A stretch of 63,789 nt of DNA. Source: Bacteroidia bacterium (GTDB lineage Bacteria; Bacteroidota; Bacteroidia; Cytophagales; Cyclobacteriaceae). The DNA is taken from NCBI GenBank assembly GCA_030430675.1, contig JAUIKU010000002.1:1-63789 (forward strand). Direction: 5' to 3'. Within the stretch, counting starts at the first letter, position 1, and the number at the start of each line of letters is the position of its first letter. Below are positions 17,017 through 26,900 of the stretch, piece after piece. Position numbers and translations under genes: made by a program. Below the pieces are notes generated by a model that saw nothing but the letters and a program-made list of their open reading frames with translations, made no database searches and had not been told where the DNA came from.

Positions 17017-18165
17017 CTAGTTATGGTCTAAGTTTAAATTATTATTCATCTCCATATGCTTCATGGAATGCCCGCCGAAACGGTAGGAGATGCTAAAGCT
17101 TATTAGGTAATCGGCAAAGGCAGCATCCCCATGGCGGTACTCGCCGGTTTCTATGGTTCTCACCTTGTCCTGATAACTTTGCGTCCTGTTTCTGGCCACT
17201 GCTACCGGGACACTGAGGTTGATATTGTAGCGACTTCTGGTATAATTCACACCAGGTTCAATGGAAACAGCATAACCGGGACGCCGGTATCCTGCACTAC
17301 CCCCGATCAGGTCTTCTGATGGGATCCCTTCAATACGGCCACCCAGGTATAAACTAAATCCCTGCAACTTGGTGTTGTAGAAGGCACCAAGTCTGGCGGC
17401 ATACTGGTCAGGAACACTGAACTCGCTATTGCCGTTTCGAGTAAGCACCCCATTGGTTTCCTTTGGATTGATCAGGTAAAAGAGGTTTACATTGAGAAAA
17501 AACGAGTTTGAAAGGGCGTGATAACCCTGAACATCAATGCCTATACCCGTACCCCCGTCGCCTGGCTGAATGGATTGATCGACCACAGCTTCCCGGTCCT
17601 GATCCCGTTCGGGACCCTGGTTGTAAAAGGTATCGGTGTAGTCATATTTTCCGGTGGGGAGTTTAACTCCCAGGCTGACAGCATAGTTGAACTTGGCATG
17701 CTCCATGGGGTCCCACAGCCAATAGCCAAGCCCCAGACGGATATCGGATAACCCACTGGAAGAAGTTTCGTGCCTTTCTCCCAACCCGTTGGGGGGATTA
17801 CCTCCGTGTTCATACATCGAAGACCGTTTGTGAAAGAGTACCGGTATAATGGTATAAGCATAAAGCCTGTCGGTAATACCATAATTGGTAAAGAAGTCAA
17901 GAAAGGTTGAATGGTTGATAACTTCAGTACCCAATGCTACTCTCTCTTCTTCTTCGTGTGTTCCCCTGAAGTGACGGAAACTTTTAAAGTAGCGGAATCC
18001 GGTGCCAGCTAAAAACTCACCCTTGGTGAGGTTTATATTTTGACTGAATATGGAATTCCCAGCAGCACATGATGAGCCCCGTATGGCCACACATCCCTGG
18101 CTATAAACCTGGGTACTAATTGTAAAACACAATATAATTATAAGGTAGAAGTAAGTGTTTCTCAT
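17017..18165 (-). CDS. Outer-membrane beta-barrel protein of unknown function
   Basis: 382 residues from the ATG at 18165, which begins a good Sec signal (MRNTYFYLIIILCF to VYSQ). An ATG at 18219 would put 18 residues before it and is less likely. The mature N-terminus carries two close cysteines in QGCVAIRGSSC. The rest is rich in alternating aromatic/polar beta strands with Gly-Tyr-Phe ends, such as FNYAVSLGVKLPTGKYDYTD and LISFSISYRFGG, typical of transporter-like outer-membrane barrels. The C-terminus is extended beyond the last strand by a His/Met/Asn-rich tail (HSMKHMEMNNN), which could bind metal. The function is not recognised. It lies 145 bases downstream of the hybrid kinase gene in the same direction. 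Confidence 0.7.
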   Translation of the reverse strand: MRNTYFYLIIILCFTISTQVYSQGCVAIRGSSCAAGNSIFSQNINLTKGEFLAGTGFRYFKSFRHFRGTHEEEERVALGTEVINHSTFLDFFTNYGITDRLYAYTIIPVLFHKRSSMYEHGGNPPNGLGERHETSSSGLSDIRLGLGYWLWDPMEHAKFNYAVSLGVKLPTGKYDYTDTFYNQGPERDQDREAVVDQSIQPGDGGTGIGIDVQGYHALSNSFFLNVNLFYLINPKETNGVLTRNGNSEFSVPDQYAARLGAFYNTKLQGFSLYLGGRIEGIPSEDLIGGSAGYRRPGYAVSIEPGVNYTRSRYNINLSVPVAVARNRTQSYQDKVRTIETGEYRHGDAAFADYLISFSISYRFGGHSMKHMEMNNNLNLDHN

Positions 18166-18310
18166 AGAAAATCTTGTTAGTTGGATTGGTGTAGAGAGTA
18201 ATAATATGATATTTATCATTTCCGTTGGGAACTAATATTTGGATTAGCCCAATAGCTTGATGAATGAGGTGTTATAAATGATAAGTCAGAAGTGAAAGAT
18301 ATCTGACTGG

Positions 18311-20959
18311 CTAACCAACTGGGGTATACAACCTGCTTTCATACCGGAATGCACATTGAAAATACAGCAGACTATTTCGAATGACATCTATCTTGTCATC
18401 ATTGAGTTCTGCTGGATCTTCCGGTAAAGCCTGATTCAGTCTACCTAGCTGCAGGCTTCTGATATGGGTGGTCAGTTTGTGCATGATACCATTCCATTCG
18501 GTGTGGTCCCTGCTGTCGAACACCTTTTCAAACCTTTCCAGGTAATCGGTGAATTCCTGCTGTAAAATTTTAAGAAAATTCCTGATTTTATCAGGCTGAT
18601 GATCGTATTGCTCATAGGTGGCTTCCAACTGGGGAATGTCGTATTCATTTCTGCCCAGCAGCATAACTACCAGGTCCATCAGCTCACTAATTTCAAATGG
18701 CTTTTGCAGGTAAAAGGGAGTAATGGATTTCATTCGTTCAGGATCAAAAGCCGACAGTATCACCAGGGGAATTTTTGTTGTTTTGCAGAACGTTGCAAGA
18801 AAGGAATCGATAGCCTGGTTGTTGAGCATCAGATCACTCAGCAAAAGATCTGCTGAGTTGGCATCAGCAATATCTTTACTTTCTTCAATTTTGGTAACCT
18901 GGTTAATGACAATATTGGGTATATCAAGGGCATGCGTGACCATGAGCAAAGTCGATGGGTCATCTTCTATATGCAGTATTGAGTAGTGACCTTTTAGAGA
19001 AGGCAGTGGGATCCCGGATGTATGGATAACAGGTTTGGCTTCCGGTGTATGTCCCGGAATCAGCGGCAGGTTAACTATGAAAGTCGATCCGCTATTCAGT
19101 TCGGAAACTACCTCCAGACTGCCTCCAAATAAATCTACCAACTGCTTCACAATAGAAAGTCCCAACCCATAACCTTCATCTCCGGTAGGGCTATCCGCTT
19201 TCTCCTGGAAAAACCTGTTTCGGATTTTCTGAAGATTTTCAGATTGTATCCCCCGGCCGCTGTCGGAAACTTTTACCTGAAGCATTTCTGCTTCCCTGGT
19301 ACTGGTACTTAGCCTCACAAACCCCTGCTCGGTAAATTTTATGGCGTTAACCACCAGATTAGTAACAATCTGGTTGAATCTTAGAGGATCCGTAAGATAG
19401 GAGGTCTTTTTAAGAGAGTCTTGTATCTCCAGTTCAAATGAAAGCCCTTTATTTACTGCCTCATATCGATATCCGGCATAAATATCGGTTAGCAATGAAC
19501 TATAGTTGGCAGCCACTAAATTTAAATGGACTTTTCCCTCAGTTAGTTTTTGGTGGTCCAGCACATCGTGCATCAGACCCGATAAACTACGAGCACTGCG
19601 CTCAAGAGACTCTATAATAGGTTTTTGCGCCCTGGAGGGATTGTTTTTGTTGAGAAGCCGGGTCAGACCCAATATGGCATTTAAAGGCGTTCTTAACTCG
19701 TGACTCATATTTTGCAGGAACTGATCTCTTTCTCTTATGGCCTGTTGTTCCCGGCCCAGGGCCGCTTTGAGTTCTGTCAATTGTTGATCAATACGCTGAC
19801 GCATTCGCACGAAAGCCCTGGCCAGCAATCCCAGTTCATCTTTCCGGCTTTCCGGCAGCTTGGTTGGCCGGGTATGATCAGTGTCCTCCTCATATGAGCT
19901 GACCGCCCGGGTAATTTGATTGATATTGTTTGACAGCATGCGGGCAAACAGGAATGCGATAATTACCGATACCACACAGGCTAGCAGCACCAGCCTGAGT
20001 GAGTCGTTTCTCACCAGGTAGGCACTGCGAAAAAGCAGCTTATCTTCCAGCATATTCACCAGGTAGATTCTTTGTCCGGAGGAGTAGTTTAGTGTTTCCA
20101 GGTGGTACAGGTAGTCATTTTGCCGGTGATCCCGGATAAAGCCAAATTCATTTTCCCCGAGTAATGAAACAACCGGGCTTCCAAAATCTTTGGTAAAGGA
20201 CAGGCCGGTGCTTAGCTGACTGCCAAAGCATTTATTCATATCAGGGGCGAAGAGGTAGTCACCTGCCTGGTTTACCATCATCAGTCGATAATCGGACTCC
20301 ATAATGCCCTTTAATTCTTCGTAAAACCCGGTCAGGTCCACGTTTATCACCAGCAGGGCTTTAAGTGTTTGCGTATTGTCATAGATCTGTCCAAGTGCCC
20401 TTAAGGTTGGTGTATGGGGAAGGCTTACCTTTCCAAACTCTTCATTCAGGTTTATATCGGAGTAATAATAACTGCCTTTGGAAATTTTTAAGGCTTCCTG
20501 GTAATACAGCCTGTCACCCTTGAACTGTAGCTGGTCTTCAGGAACCTGGACTATTCTTCCATCGATCTTGTCGTACCTGATTACCTCTTTTCCCCGGTTA
20601 TTCACGTCCAGTAACCGTATTTGGAAATAATTGGGTTTATTATTTAGTATAACAGAGAACAGTGACTTTAGGTCCTCCAGGTTGGCTCCCTCGGGCTGGT
20701 TAATAAATCCTCCCAATACCGGGTTATTGGTAGTTACCGCAATATCATTGGCTACTTCATTGAGTAAAGAATTAAAAGATTTGATGGCGAGATTGGAAGT
20801 ATACTGCATTCTTTCCTGGCTGTGAGAGGTGATCACAGTAGCGGCCTGCCGGTAAACCAGGTAGCCTACCACCAAAATTGCCAATATATTCAGACCGGCG
20901 AAGAATAATGCAAATCTGCTTACCAGGGAGTGCCAGAATTTGATTTTATTAGTTGCCAT
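18311..20959 (-). CDS. Cache-domain hybrid sensor histidine kinase with receiver and HPt
   Basis: 882 residues, an inner-membrane sensor. TM1 (about 12-33) and TM2 (about 322-342) flank a periplasmic double-Cache-like sensor with repeated Y and N ligand-pocket motifs. A HAMP linker (about 345-400) follows, then HisKA with phospho-His420 (MSHELRTPLN) and an HATPase domain (N-box NAIKF, G-boxes DSGRGI and GYGLGLSIV). After these come a receiver with Asp709 (LLLSDLML) and a C-terminal HPt-like helical domain with His827 (MHKLTTHIRS). So phosphate can pass His-Asp-His inside one protein, implying a separate response regulator. It follows the cyclase-TPR gene by 43 bases and is probably co-transcribed. 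The ligand is unknown. Confidence 0.9.
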   Translation of the reverse strand: MATNKIKFWHSLVSRFALFFAGLNILAILVVGYLVYRQAATVITSHSQERMQYTSNLAIKSFNSLLNEVANDIAVTTNNPVLGGFINQPEGANLEDLKSLFSVILNNKPNYFQIRLLDVNNRGKEVIRYDKIDGRIVQVPEDQLQFKGDRLYYQEALKISKGSYYYSDINLNEEFGKVSLPHTPTLRALGQIYDNTQTLKALLVINVDLTGFYEELKGIMESDYRLMMVNQAGDYLFAPDMNKCFGSQLSTGLSFTKDFGSPVVSLLGENEFGFIRDHRQNDYLYHLETLNYSSGQRIYLVNMLEDKLLFRSAYLVRNDSLRLVLLACVVSVIIAFLFARMLSNNINQITRAVSSYEEDTDHTRPTKLPESRKDELGLLARAFVRMRQRIDQQLTELKAALGREQQAIRERDQFLQNMSHELRTPLNAILGLTRLLNKNNPSRAQKPIIESLERSARSLSGLMHDVLDHQKLTEGKVHLNLVAANYSSLLTDIYAGYRYEAVNKGLSFELEIQDSLKKTSYLTDPLRFNQIVTNLVVNAIKFTEQGFVRLSTSTREAEMLQVKVSDSGRGIQSENLQKIRNRFFQEKADSPTGDEGYGLGLSIVKQLVDLFGGSLEVVSELNSGSTFIVNLPLIPGHTPEAKPVIHTSGIPLPSLKGHYSILHIEDDPSTLLMVTHALDIPNIVINQVTKIEESKDIADANSADLLLSDLMLNNQAIDSFLATFCKTTKIPLVILSAFDPERMKSITPFYLQKPFEISELMDLVVMLLGRNEYDIPQLEATYEQYDHQPDKIRNFLKILQQEFTDYLERFEKVFDSRDHTEWNGIMHKLTTHIRSLQLGRLNQALPEDPAELNDDKIDVIRNSLLYFQCAFRYESRLYTPVG

Positions 20960-21002
20960 TGAGAATTATGTGATGGTACACAGGTATTAAGCCTTGTGAT
21001 GG

Positions 21003-23546
21003 CTAATTCGCATTGAGCCACATTAACTCATTGTTGGTATGGTATTCCGAGAGTTTTCTATGGAAGATCTTTTTCATTTCTTCCTGTTGTTGCATCTTAT
21101 CATTCAATATCTGCATAAACCGGGTGTCCTCCCGTAAATTATCCAACAATGGATCTGTGAGAAGGAATTCCGTCCTGAAAAATGCACCATCAGTTTTTTC
21201 CTTTTCGCTGGCCATATTCAACCACTGATAGGCCTCTTCTTTCTCACCAAGAGCAGCATAAATGATTCCCAAGTCGTAGAATTCACCCATCCCATAACTT
21301 GTACTTTGTTGGTCTGCCACTGACTGTAACAGTTGGTCCCGGTACTTTTCCATAAGATCTTTTCCTTCCTGTTTCTTGCCATTCTTCATCATGGCATAAC
21401 CAAGTCTGTGTATAAAGGGATAGATCGCATATTGATCTTTAAACTCATTCACTGAACCTATCATTTCACGGTAGTAATGTTCTGCCTGTTCGAAGTCGCC
21501 AATAAAAAGGTGAGACTCCGCTACCATATTTTTGGCATTTACCAGCTCCGGTCGGAGTTTCAACGATTCTTCGGCATATTTAAGAGCGCTTTCTAAATCC
21601 CGGTAATACCGACTACAACCAATTAGCTCCTCTAGTACCTGGAAATTGGTAGGATCATTTTGATACGAAATCTGGAAATTCTTGCAGGCCAGTTCCATAT
21701 CCATCTGCCTTAGAAAATATCCATTGGCCAGGTTAGAGTCAAAGTTTTCCATCCGGTGAACCGAAGTGCCTTTTAACATATATTCAACCGCCGCTTCGGG
21801 TTGTTGATTCATCATGTAGTACTGTCCCAGCATCCAATAGGCAAACCCGTAATTGGGATTTAATTCAATCGTCTTTCTAAATAAATCAGCTGCTGGCTTA
21901 AACAGATGCACCAAATCATACAGCTGGGCCTTAGTGCTATATCCAAAGAAATAATTATTGTCCTTTTCAATACCTTGCTCTACCAGCACCATAGCACTGT
22001 CATACCATATTGATTTTTCATATCCATAAGTTGACAAGTTAGCCAGCAATCTTGCTTTCAGGACATAGGGCCAGCCGAATTCCGGATCTAGTTTTATTGA
22101 CTCATCACATAGCCTTATGGCTTTCAATATATCAGATTTGGAATTCGTGGTGATATAGTCAGCTTTTAGATATTGTTCGTAGGCTTTTAGGTTGGCAGTA
22201 GGGGCGTTTTTAATTAGTTCACGCTCCTCAGTGGTAACAATAACCTCCAGATTATCTGCAATGGTCTGGGCAATTTCACTTTGCAATTCGAAAATATCGG
22301 TTAATCTGCGGTCATAGTTGTCGGCCCAAATATGTTCATCGTTCTCAGCAGCGATCAATTGAGCGGTGATCCTCACCTCGTCGCCAACCCTTTGGACACT
22401 GCCTTCCAGTATATTGGCCACTTCCAGATCCCTGGCGATATCCTTTATGCTCATATTCTGATTGCGGTACTTTTCCACTGATGTACGAGATATTACCTTT
22501 AAGTCCCTGATCCTGGACAGGTTATTCAGTATGGCCTCCATTACGCCATCGGAAAAATAGACGTTCTCTTCATTTCCGCTGAGGTTTTTAAATGGCAGCA
22601 CTGCGATGGATTTATTATAGTATGATGCGGCAACCTCTGAATCATCGGTCATAACCGGTTTGCCGTTGATTTTTGGGAAAAAATAGGCAACAGCAATTAA
22701 AGCTATTAAACCCATCTGTATCAGGTTGCTGGTTAGCGGTTTGCGTTTAGTGGTTTCCAGTGGATTTTTCCAGGACTTATCGGAGGAAGTGCGCACAAAC
22801 CCACTGGGACCTTTCTCATAGGTCCAGGCCAGGAACAGGGCTGCCAGCAGCCCACCTCCCAAAAGGACAAATAATGCAAGATCACCCCATGAAGGTAAGC
22901 TTTCGACCAACTGTGTTCTTCGAACTATCAAAACCAGCAATATTGAAGTCAAGATGTAGCTGATCCCTGCTCTTAGCACCCCTCTTCGTTGTATCTCTGC
23001 CCAAAATTGTCCTTTTAGATCTTTATTCCCCACATCAGGTACCGGCAGGCCTACACCCTGTAGGGCATAGGTCCTTACACCATAGTCTACGTTTTTCAAA
23101 CTGATCTCACCCAGGTATCTGGATTGAATATCGCTTAGCCCATGAATGGCTTTTTCAATAGATTCAGAAACATAGATGCCTCCCGGGTCTGCCACAGACT
23201 CCAACCTGGATGCAACATTGACTCCATCTCCAAAGACGTCATGTTCGTTAATCGTGATATCACCCAGGTGGATTCCAATACGGAGATCCGCATCCAGGTC
23301 TGCCCGAGAGGCACGTTGGATTTCAATAGCACAGTTTACCGCATCTATGGCAGAGTTGAATTGGGCAAGTACCCCATCACCCATCTCCTTGATCCATTTG
23401 CCGCGGTATTTTTCTACCATTGGTTTCTGGATCTCTTTGCTCTTTCGGACCAACTCCATCGCTTTTTCCGTATCTCTTCCCATGATCGCGGTATATCCGG
23501 CTATGTCGGTAAACATGATGGCGGCAAGTTGAACCGATCCACTCAT
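21003..23546 (-). CDS. Class III adenylate cyclase with TolB/FlgO-like domain and TPR repeats
   Basis: 847 residues. The N-terminal class III cyclase domain (6-165) has metal Asp14 and Asp57, the adenine-selecting pair Lys53/Asp103 and transition-state Asn110/Arg114, so it should make cAMP. After a linker come three membrane segments (about 193-212, 223-243 and 274-290). Then a TolB-N/FlgO-like domain (about 315-445, SIAVLPFKNLSG to HIWADNYDRR) precedes about 400 residues of TPR-type helical repeats (YEQYLKADY onwards). The cyclase is cytosolic, and the TPR part is on the far side of an odd number of membrane segments if the predictions hold. It leads an apparent operon with the Cache kinase and is divergent from a second kinase-cyclase operon. 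Confidence 0.9.
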   Translation of the reverse strand: MSGSVQLAAIMFTDIAGYTAIMGRDTEKAMELVRKSKEIQKPMVEKYRGKWIKEMGDGVLAQFNSAIDAVNCAIEIQRASRADLDADLRIGIHLGDITINEHDVFGDGVNVASRLESVADPGGIYVSESIEKAIHGLSDIQSRYLGEISLKNVDYGVRTYALQGVGLPVPDVGNKDLKGQFWAEIQRRGVLRAGISYILTSILLVLIVRRTQLVESLPSWGDLALFVLLGGGLLAALFLAWTYEKGPSGFVRTSSDKSWKNPLETTKRKPLTSNLIQMGLIALIAVAYFFPKINGKPVMTDDSEVAASYYNKSIAVLPFKNLSGNEENVYFSDGVMEAILNNLSRIRDLKVISRTSVEKYRNQNMSIKDIARDLEVANILEGSVQRVGDEVRITAQLIAAENDEHIWADNYDRRLTDIFELQSEIAQTIADNLEVIVTTEERELIKNAPTANLKAYEQYLKADYITTNSKSDILKAIRLCDESIKLDPEFGWPYVLKARLLANLSTYGYEKSIWYDSAMVLVEQGIEKDNNYFFGYSTKAQLYDLVHLFKPAADLFRKTIELNPNYGFAYWMLGQYYMMNQQPEAAVEYMLKGTSVHRMENFDSNLANGYFLRQMDMELACKNFQISYQNDPTNFQVLEELIGCSRYYRDLESALKYAEESLKLRPELVNAKNMVAESHLFIGDFEQAEHYYREMIGSVNEFKDQYAIYPFIHRLGYAMMKNGKKQEGKDLMEKYRDQLLQSVADQQSTSYGMGEFYDLGIIYAALGEKEEAYQWLNMASEKEKTDGAFFRTEFLLTDPLLDNLREDTRFMQILNDKMQQQEEMKKIFHRKLSEYHTNNELMWLNAN

Positions 23547-23928
23547 AGTTGAGATATTAAAATATTGGAGTAGCGCATATTTAAGAAGAAGGCAAGCAAT
23601 TGATGATTCGTTCGAGTAGGATGTATATAAACCACCTTAAGTTAGCTAAAAGCAAATAGTATACAAACTGATACAATTGGGGTAAAAGTTAATGCTGCTA
23701 ATATTAGGTGAGATCACCCCCGAAATCATTTCAGTAAAGTACCTATTCACTCAGGCTTTCGTCATGCTGCTCCTGATAGTACTTCGGGGACTGGAAAAAC
23801 CTGCTTTTCAAAGGTGATTGTGATGCAGTGGGGGGTACAATTCTCTTTTTCAATTAAATTTTATTCGTATCTTTTGCATTGTTGATTGCTTCACCAGCAG
23901 TTTACAACTGATTCCAAAGACAATCAAG
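23547..23928. promoter_or_regulatory. 382-base divergent intergenic region between two kinase/cyclase operons
   Basis: No convincing gene is present. The region must hold promoters for the leftward cyclase-TPR operon and the rightward propeller-kinase operon. For the rightward one, TATCTTTTG (23868-23876) resembles TAnnTTTG, 53 bases before the start codon. A short inverted repeat GGTGAGATCACC (23707-23718) lies near the middle. No long hairpin or known riboswitch was recognised. Confidence 0.45.
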
Positions 23929-26900
23929 ATGCTAAAGTGCCCACCTGTCGTATTCCAAATACTATCCCTATTCTTATTTCTGACCGTTGAGACAACTTGG
24001 TCACAGGGTCAGTTAGGACGGCCTTTTATTAACAACTACAGCTATCAGGACTACCCGGGCGGCCCTACCAACTGGTGGGCCATTGAGGGAGATGACGGAA
24101 TGATGTATTTCGCCAACGGCAATGGCATTATGGAATATGACGGGGTGAACTGGAAAATGATCGAAGTGGGTGGAAACGGCGGAGTGCGGTGCTTTGCCAA
24201 GGATGACCATGGCGTTATCCATGTGGGTGGCATTGGTGAGTTAGGTTATATAAGAGCCGATGAACGGGGAGAATGGAAATACGAATCCCTGGTGGATAAG
24301 ATTCCGGAGGAGCACAGGTTGTTTGGAGATGTATGGGAGGTTGACTTTTTCCAGGGTAAGATCATCTTCAGAACCGAGTTTAAACTGTACCTGTGGGATG
24401 GACAATCCATGCAGGTAATAACTACAGAAAACGCCTTTCATGTGGGAAAGATAGTGCATGATAAGTACTACGTGAGGTTGTGGGATGTGGGGCTATGCGT
24501 TATGGAGAATAATGAATTCAGGCTGGTGCCGGGAGGTGAGAAATTTGCTGACGAAAGAATATACGTCATCCTGCCCTATGATGAAGACCAGGTATTGATC
24601 GGGTGCCGAAACCTGGGGTTCTTTATATACGATGGTCAGGAATTCCGGCCATTTGTCACCGAGATAGACCATTTGATCAAGGAAACCATATACTTACCGG
24701 GACTTGCCCTTCCCAATGGCAGGTTTATTATCAACTCATTTAACGATGGGGCATTTTTGATCAACCGGCAAGGTAAGCTGCTTCAGAAATATACCACTGA
24801 AACGGGCATGCAAACCGGTAGTGTTGACTTTACATACCTCGATTCAAGAGGTGTACTGTGGATGCCATTGTTTAACGGGATTTCCTCGGTAAATCTCAAT
24901 TCCACCTTTACGGTAGTCGATACGGATATGGGCCTGGAGGACAATGTAGTGTATGCCACATACACCCACGGCAATATGTTGTATTTCAGTACTAACAACG
25001 GAATTTTTTATCTGGAAGATGGAGCAAATCATATTAATCAGGTCGAAGGTACAGCAGGTCAGGGAGGAGGATTTCTGGAAGCCAGGGGACGGCTATACAC
25101 AGGTACCGGCACCATGGGTGTTATTGAACTTACCGGCAAGTCATTCAAACAAGTAAGGAAAAGTGTAAACTATGATTTCAGGGCACGAAGGTTTGCTAAT
25201 TCAAAGGTGGACAGCAACAGGTTTTATGTAACGCATCAACAAGGACTGGCAAGTTTTTATTTTGATGCCGAGACCAACCAGTTCAAGGAAGAATCTAATA
25301 TGCCTATGATCACCGGGTCCGGTTATAACAATATGGTGGAGAATGAAAATGGTGACCTGTGGATTACCACTGATGCCAATGGCCAGATATATCTGCTTAA
25401 ACCCAATATTTCAGATGGGAAATTAGATTTGGCTGCATCTCAAATGGTTACTTATGATATGAGTAGTGGGTTATCCGATGCAGAAATTGACGTTTTTGAA
25501 ATTTGGGATTCGGTATATTTTTTCGCACTTGACGAAAAAACTTTTTTGTTTGACCCTGAGGAAGATCGGTTCATTGAAAAGAAATTCTTTTACCACCATT
25601 TGATTGACTGGGAAGGTGCATATGCGGAGCCGTATGAAGATCCGGATGGCAGGATATGGCTGGATGCCGGGACGGGAATAACGGTAATCAGCAGGAATGA
25701 AGATGGAAGTTATGATTATAATGAAGAAACCTTTAAGGAGCTGAAAAATAGACGTTTATGGTCTTTCAATGTGGAAAAAATGCAAGGAGACGGAGCGCAG
25801 GTTGTTTGGATATCCGGTCCGGATGGTGTAGTGCGTTACCAGGGAAAACTCGACCAACCATTTTCACCGGATTTTAACCTGCTGATCAGAAGCATCAGTG
25901 TAGCAGGTGACTCACTGGTGTTTGGCGGTACTGGTGATACACCTGCAGATTTTGAGATCAATTACCAACTGAACTCGGTGGCACTGGACTATGCAGCTCC
26001 GTTGTACATCAATCAAAGCGATGTGGAGTACAGTACTTACCTGATGGGTCTGGATTCCGACTGGTCGGATTGGAGTAAAACCACCTCCCGGGAGTATATA
26101 AACCTTCCTCCCGGGAAATACACCTTCCAGGCCCGGGCCCGTAACCTGGTGGGCAATGTAACTGATATAACCACCGCTTCATTTACCATAGTCCCCCCCT
26201 GGTACCGTACCTGGTGGGCTTATCTGGTATATGCGTTGGGCGCTGTCTTTCTGATGTATTCAGTGGTAAGAACCCGTACCAGGATATTGCTTAGACAACA
26301 AAAGGAGCTGGAGCAAAAGGTAGAGGAGCGTACCTCGGAGGTCAGGCAGCGACTGGATGAATTGGCCACGATCAATAAAGTGAGTACCGCGTTAACTGAA
26401 AAACTTGAGTTAAATGAGCTGATCAAGCTGGTGGGGGACCAGATGAAGCAATTGTTCAAATCGGACATCACCTTCCTGGCTCTTCTGGACACCGAAACCA
26501 ATATTGTAAACTTTCCATACCAGGATGGAGATAATATGGCCCCCCTGCAATACGGCGAAGGACTGACCTCCAAAATTATTGAGACAGGGCAACCCCTGTT
26601 GATAAACAAGGACAAAGAGATTGACCAGGAGTATTCCAGGTCGGGAATTGCACAAGTCGGAAAGAATGCGGCATCCTTTCTCGGAGTACCTATTCCGGTA
26701 GAAGACAAGGTCATCGGAGTACTCAGTGTACAGAGCACCAAATTCGAAAGCCGGTTTACCGAAGAAGACAAGGGTTTACTGACCACCATTGCCATCAACG
26801 TGGGTGTGGCGCTTCACAATGCCGAATTATTTGAGCAGGCCAAAGAGGCCAAGGCCAAAGCGGAAGATGCCAATGAAGCAAAGAGTGCGTTCCTTTCCAC

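Noticed and set aside
23707-23718. GGTGAGATCACC as a cAMP-receptor (CRP) site
   Set aside because: The half-sites are only 2 bases apart, while CRP sites need a TGTGA/TCACA pair with 6 bases between.
26220-26798. 192-codon minus-strand open frame
   Set aside because: It lies fully inside the propeller kinase gene on the opposite strand; the Ser-rich composition mirrors the real coding sequence.
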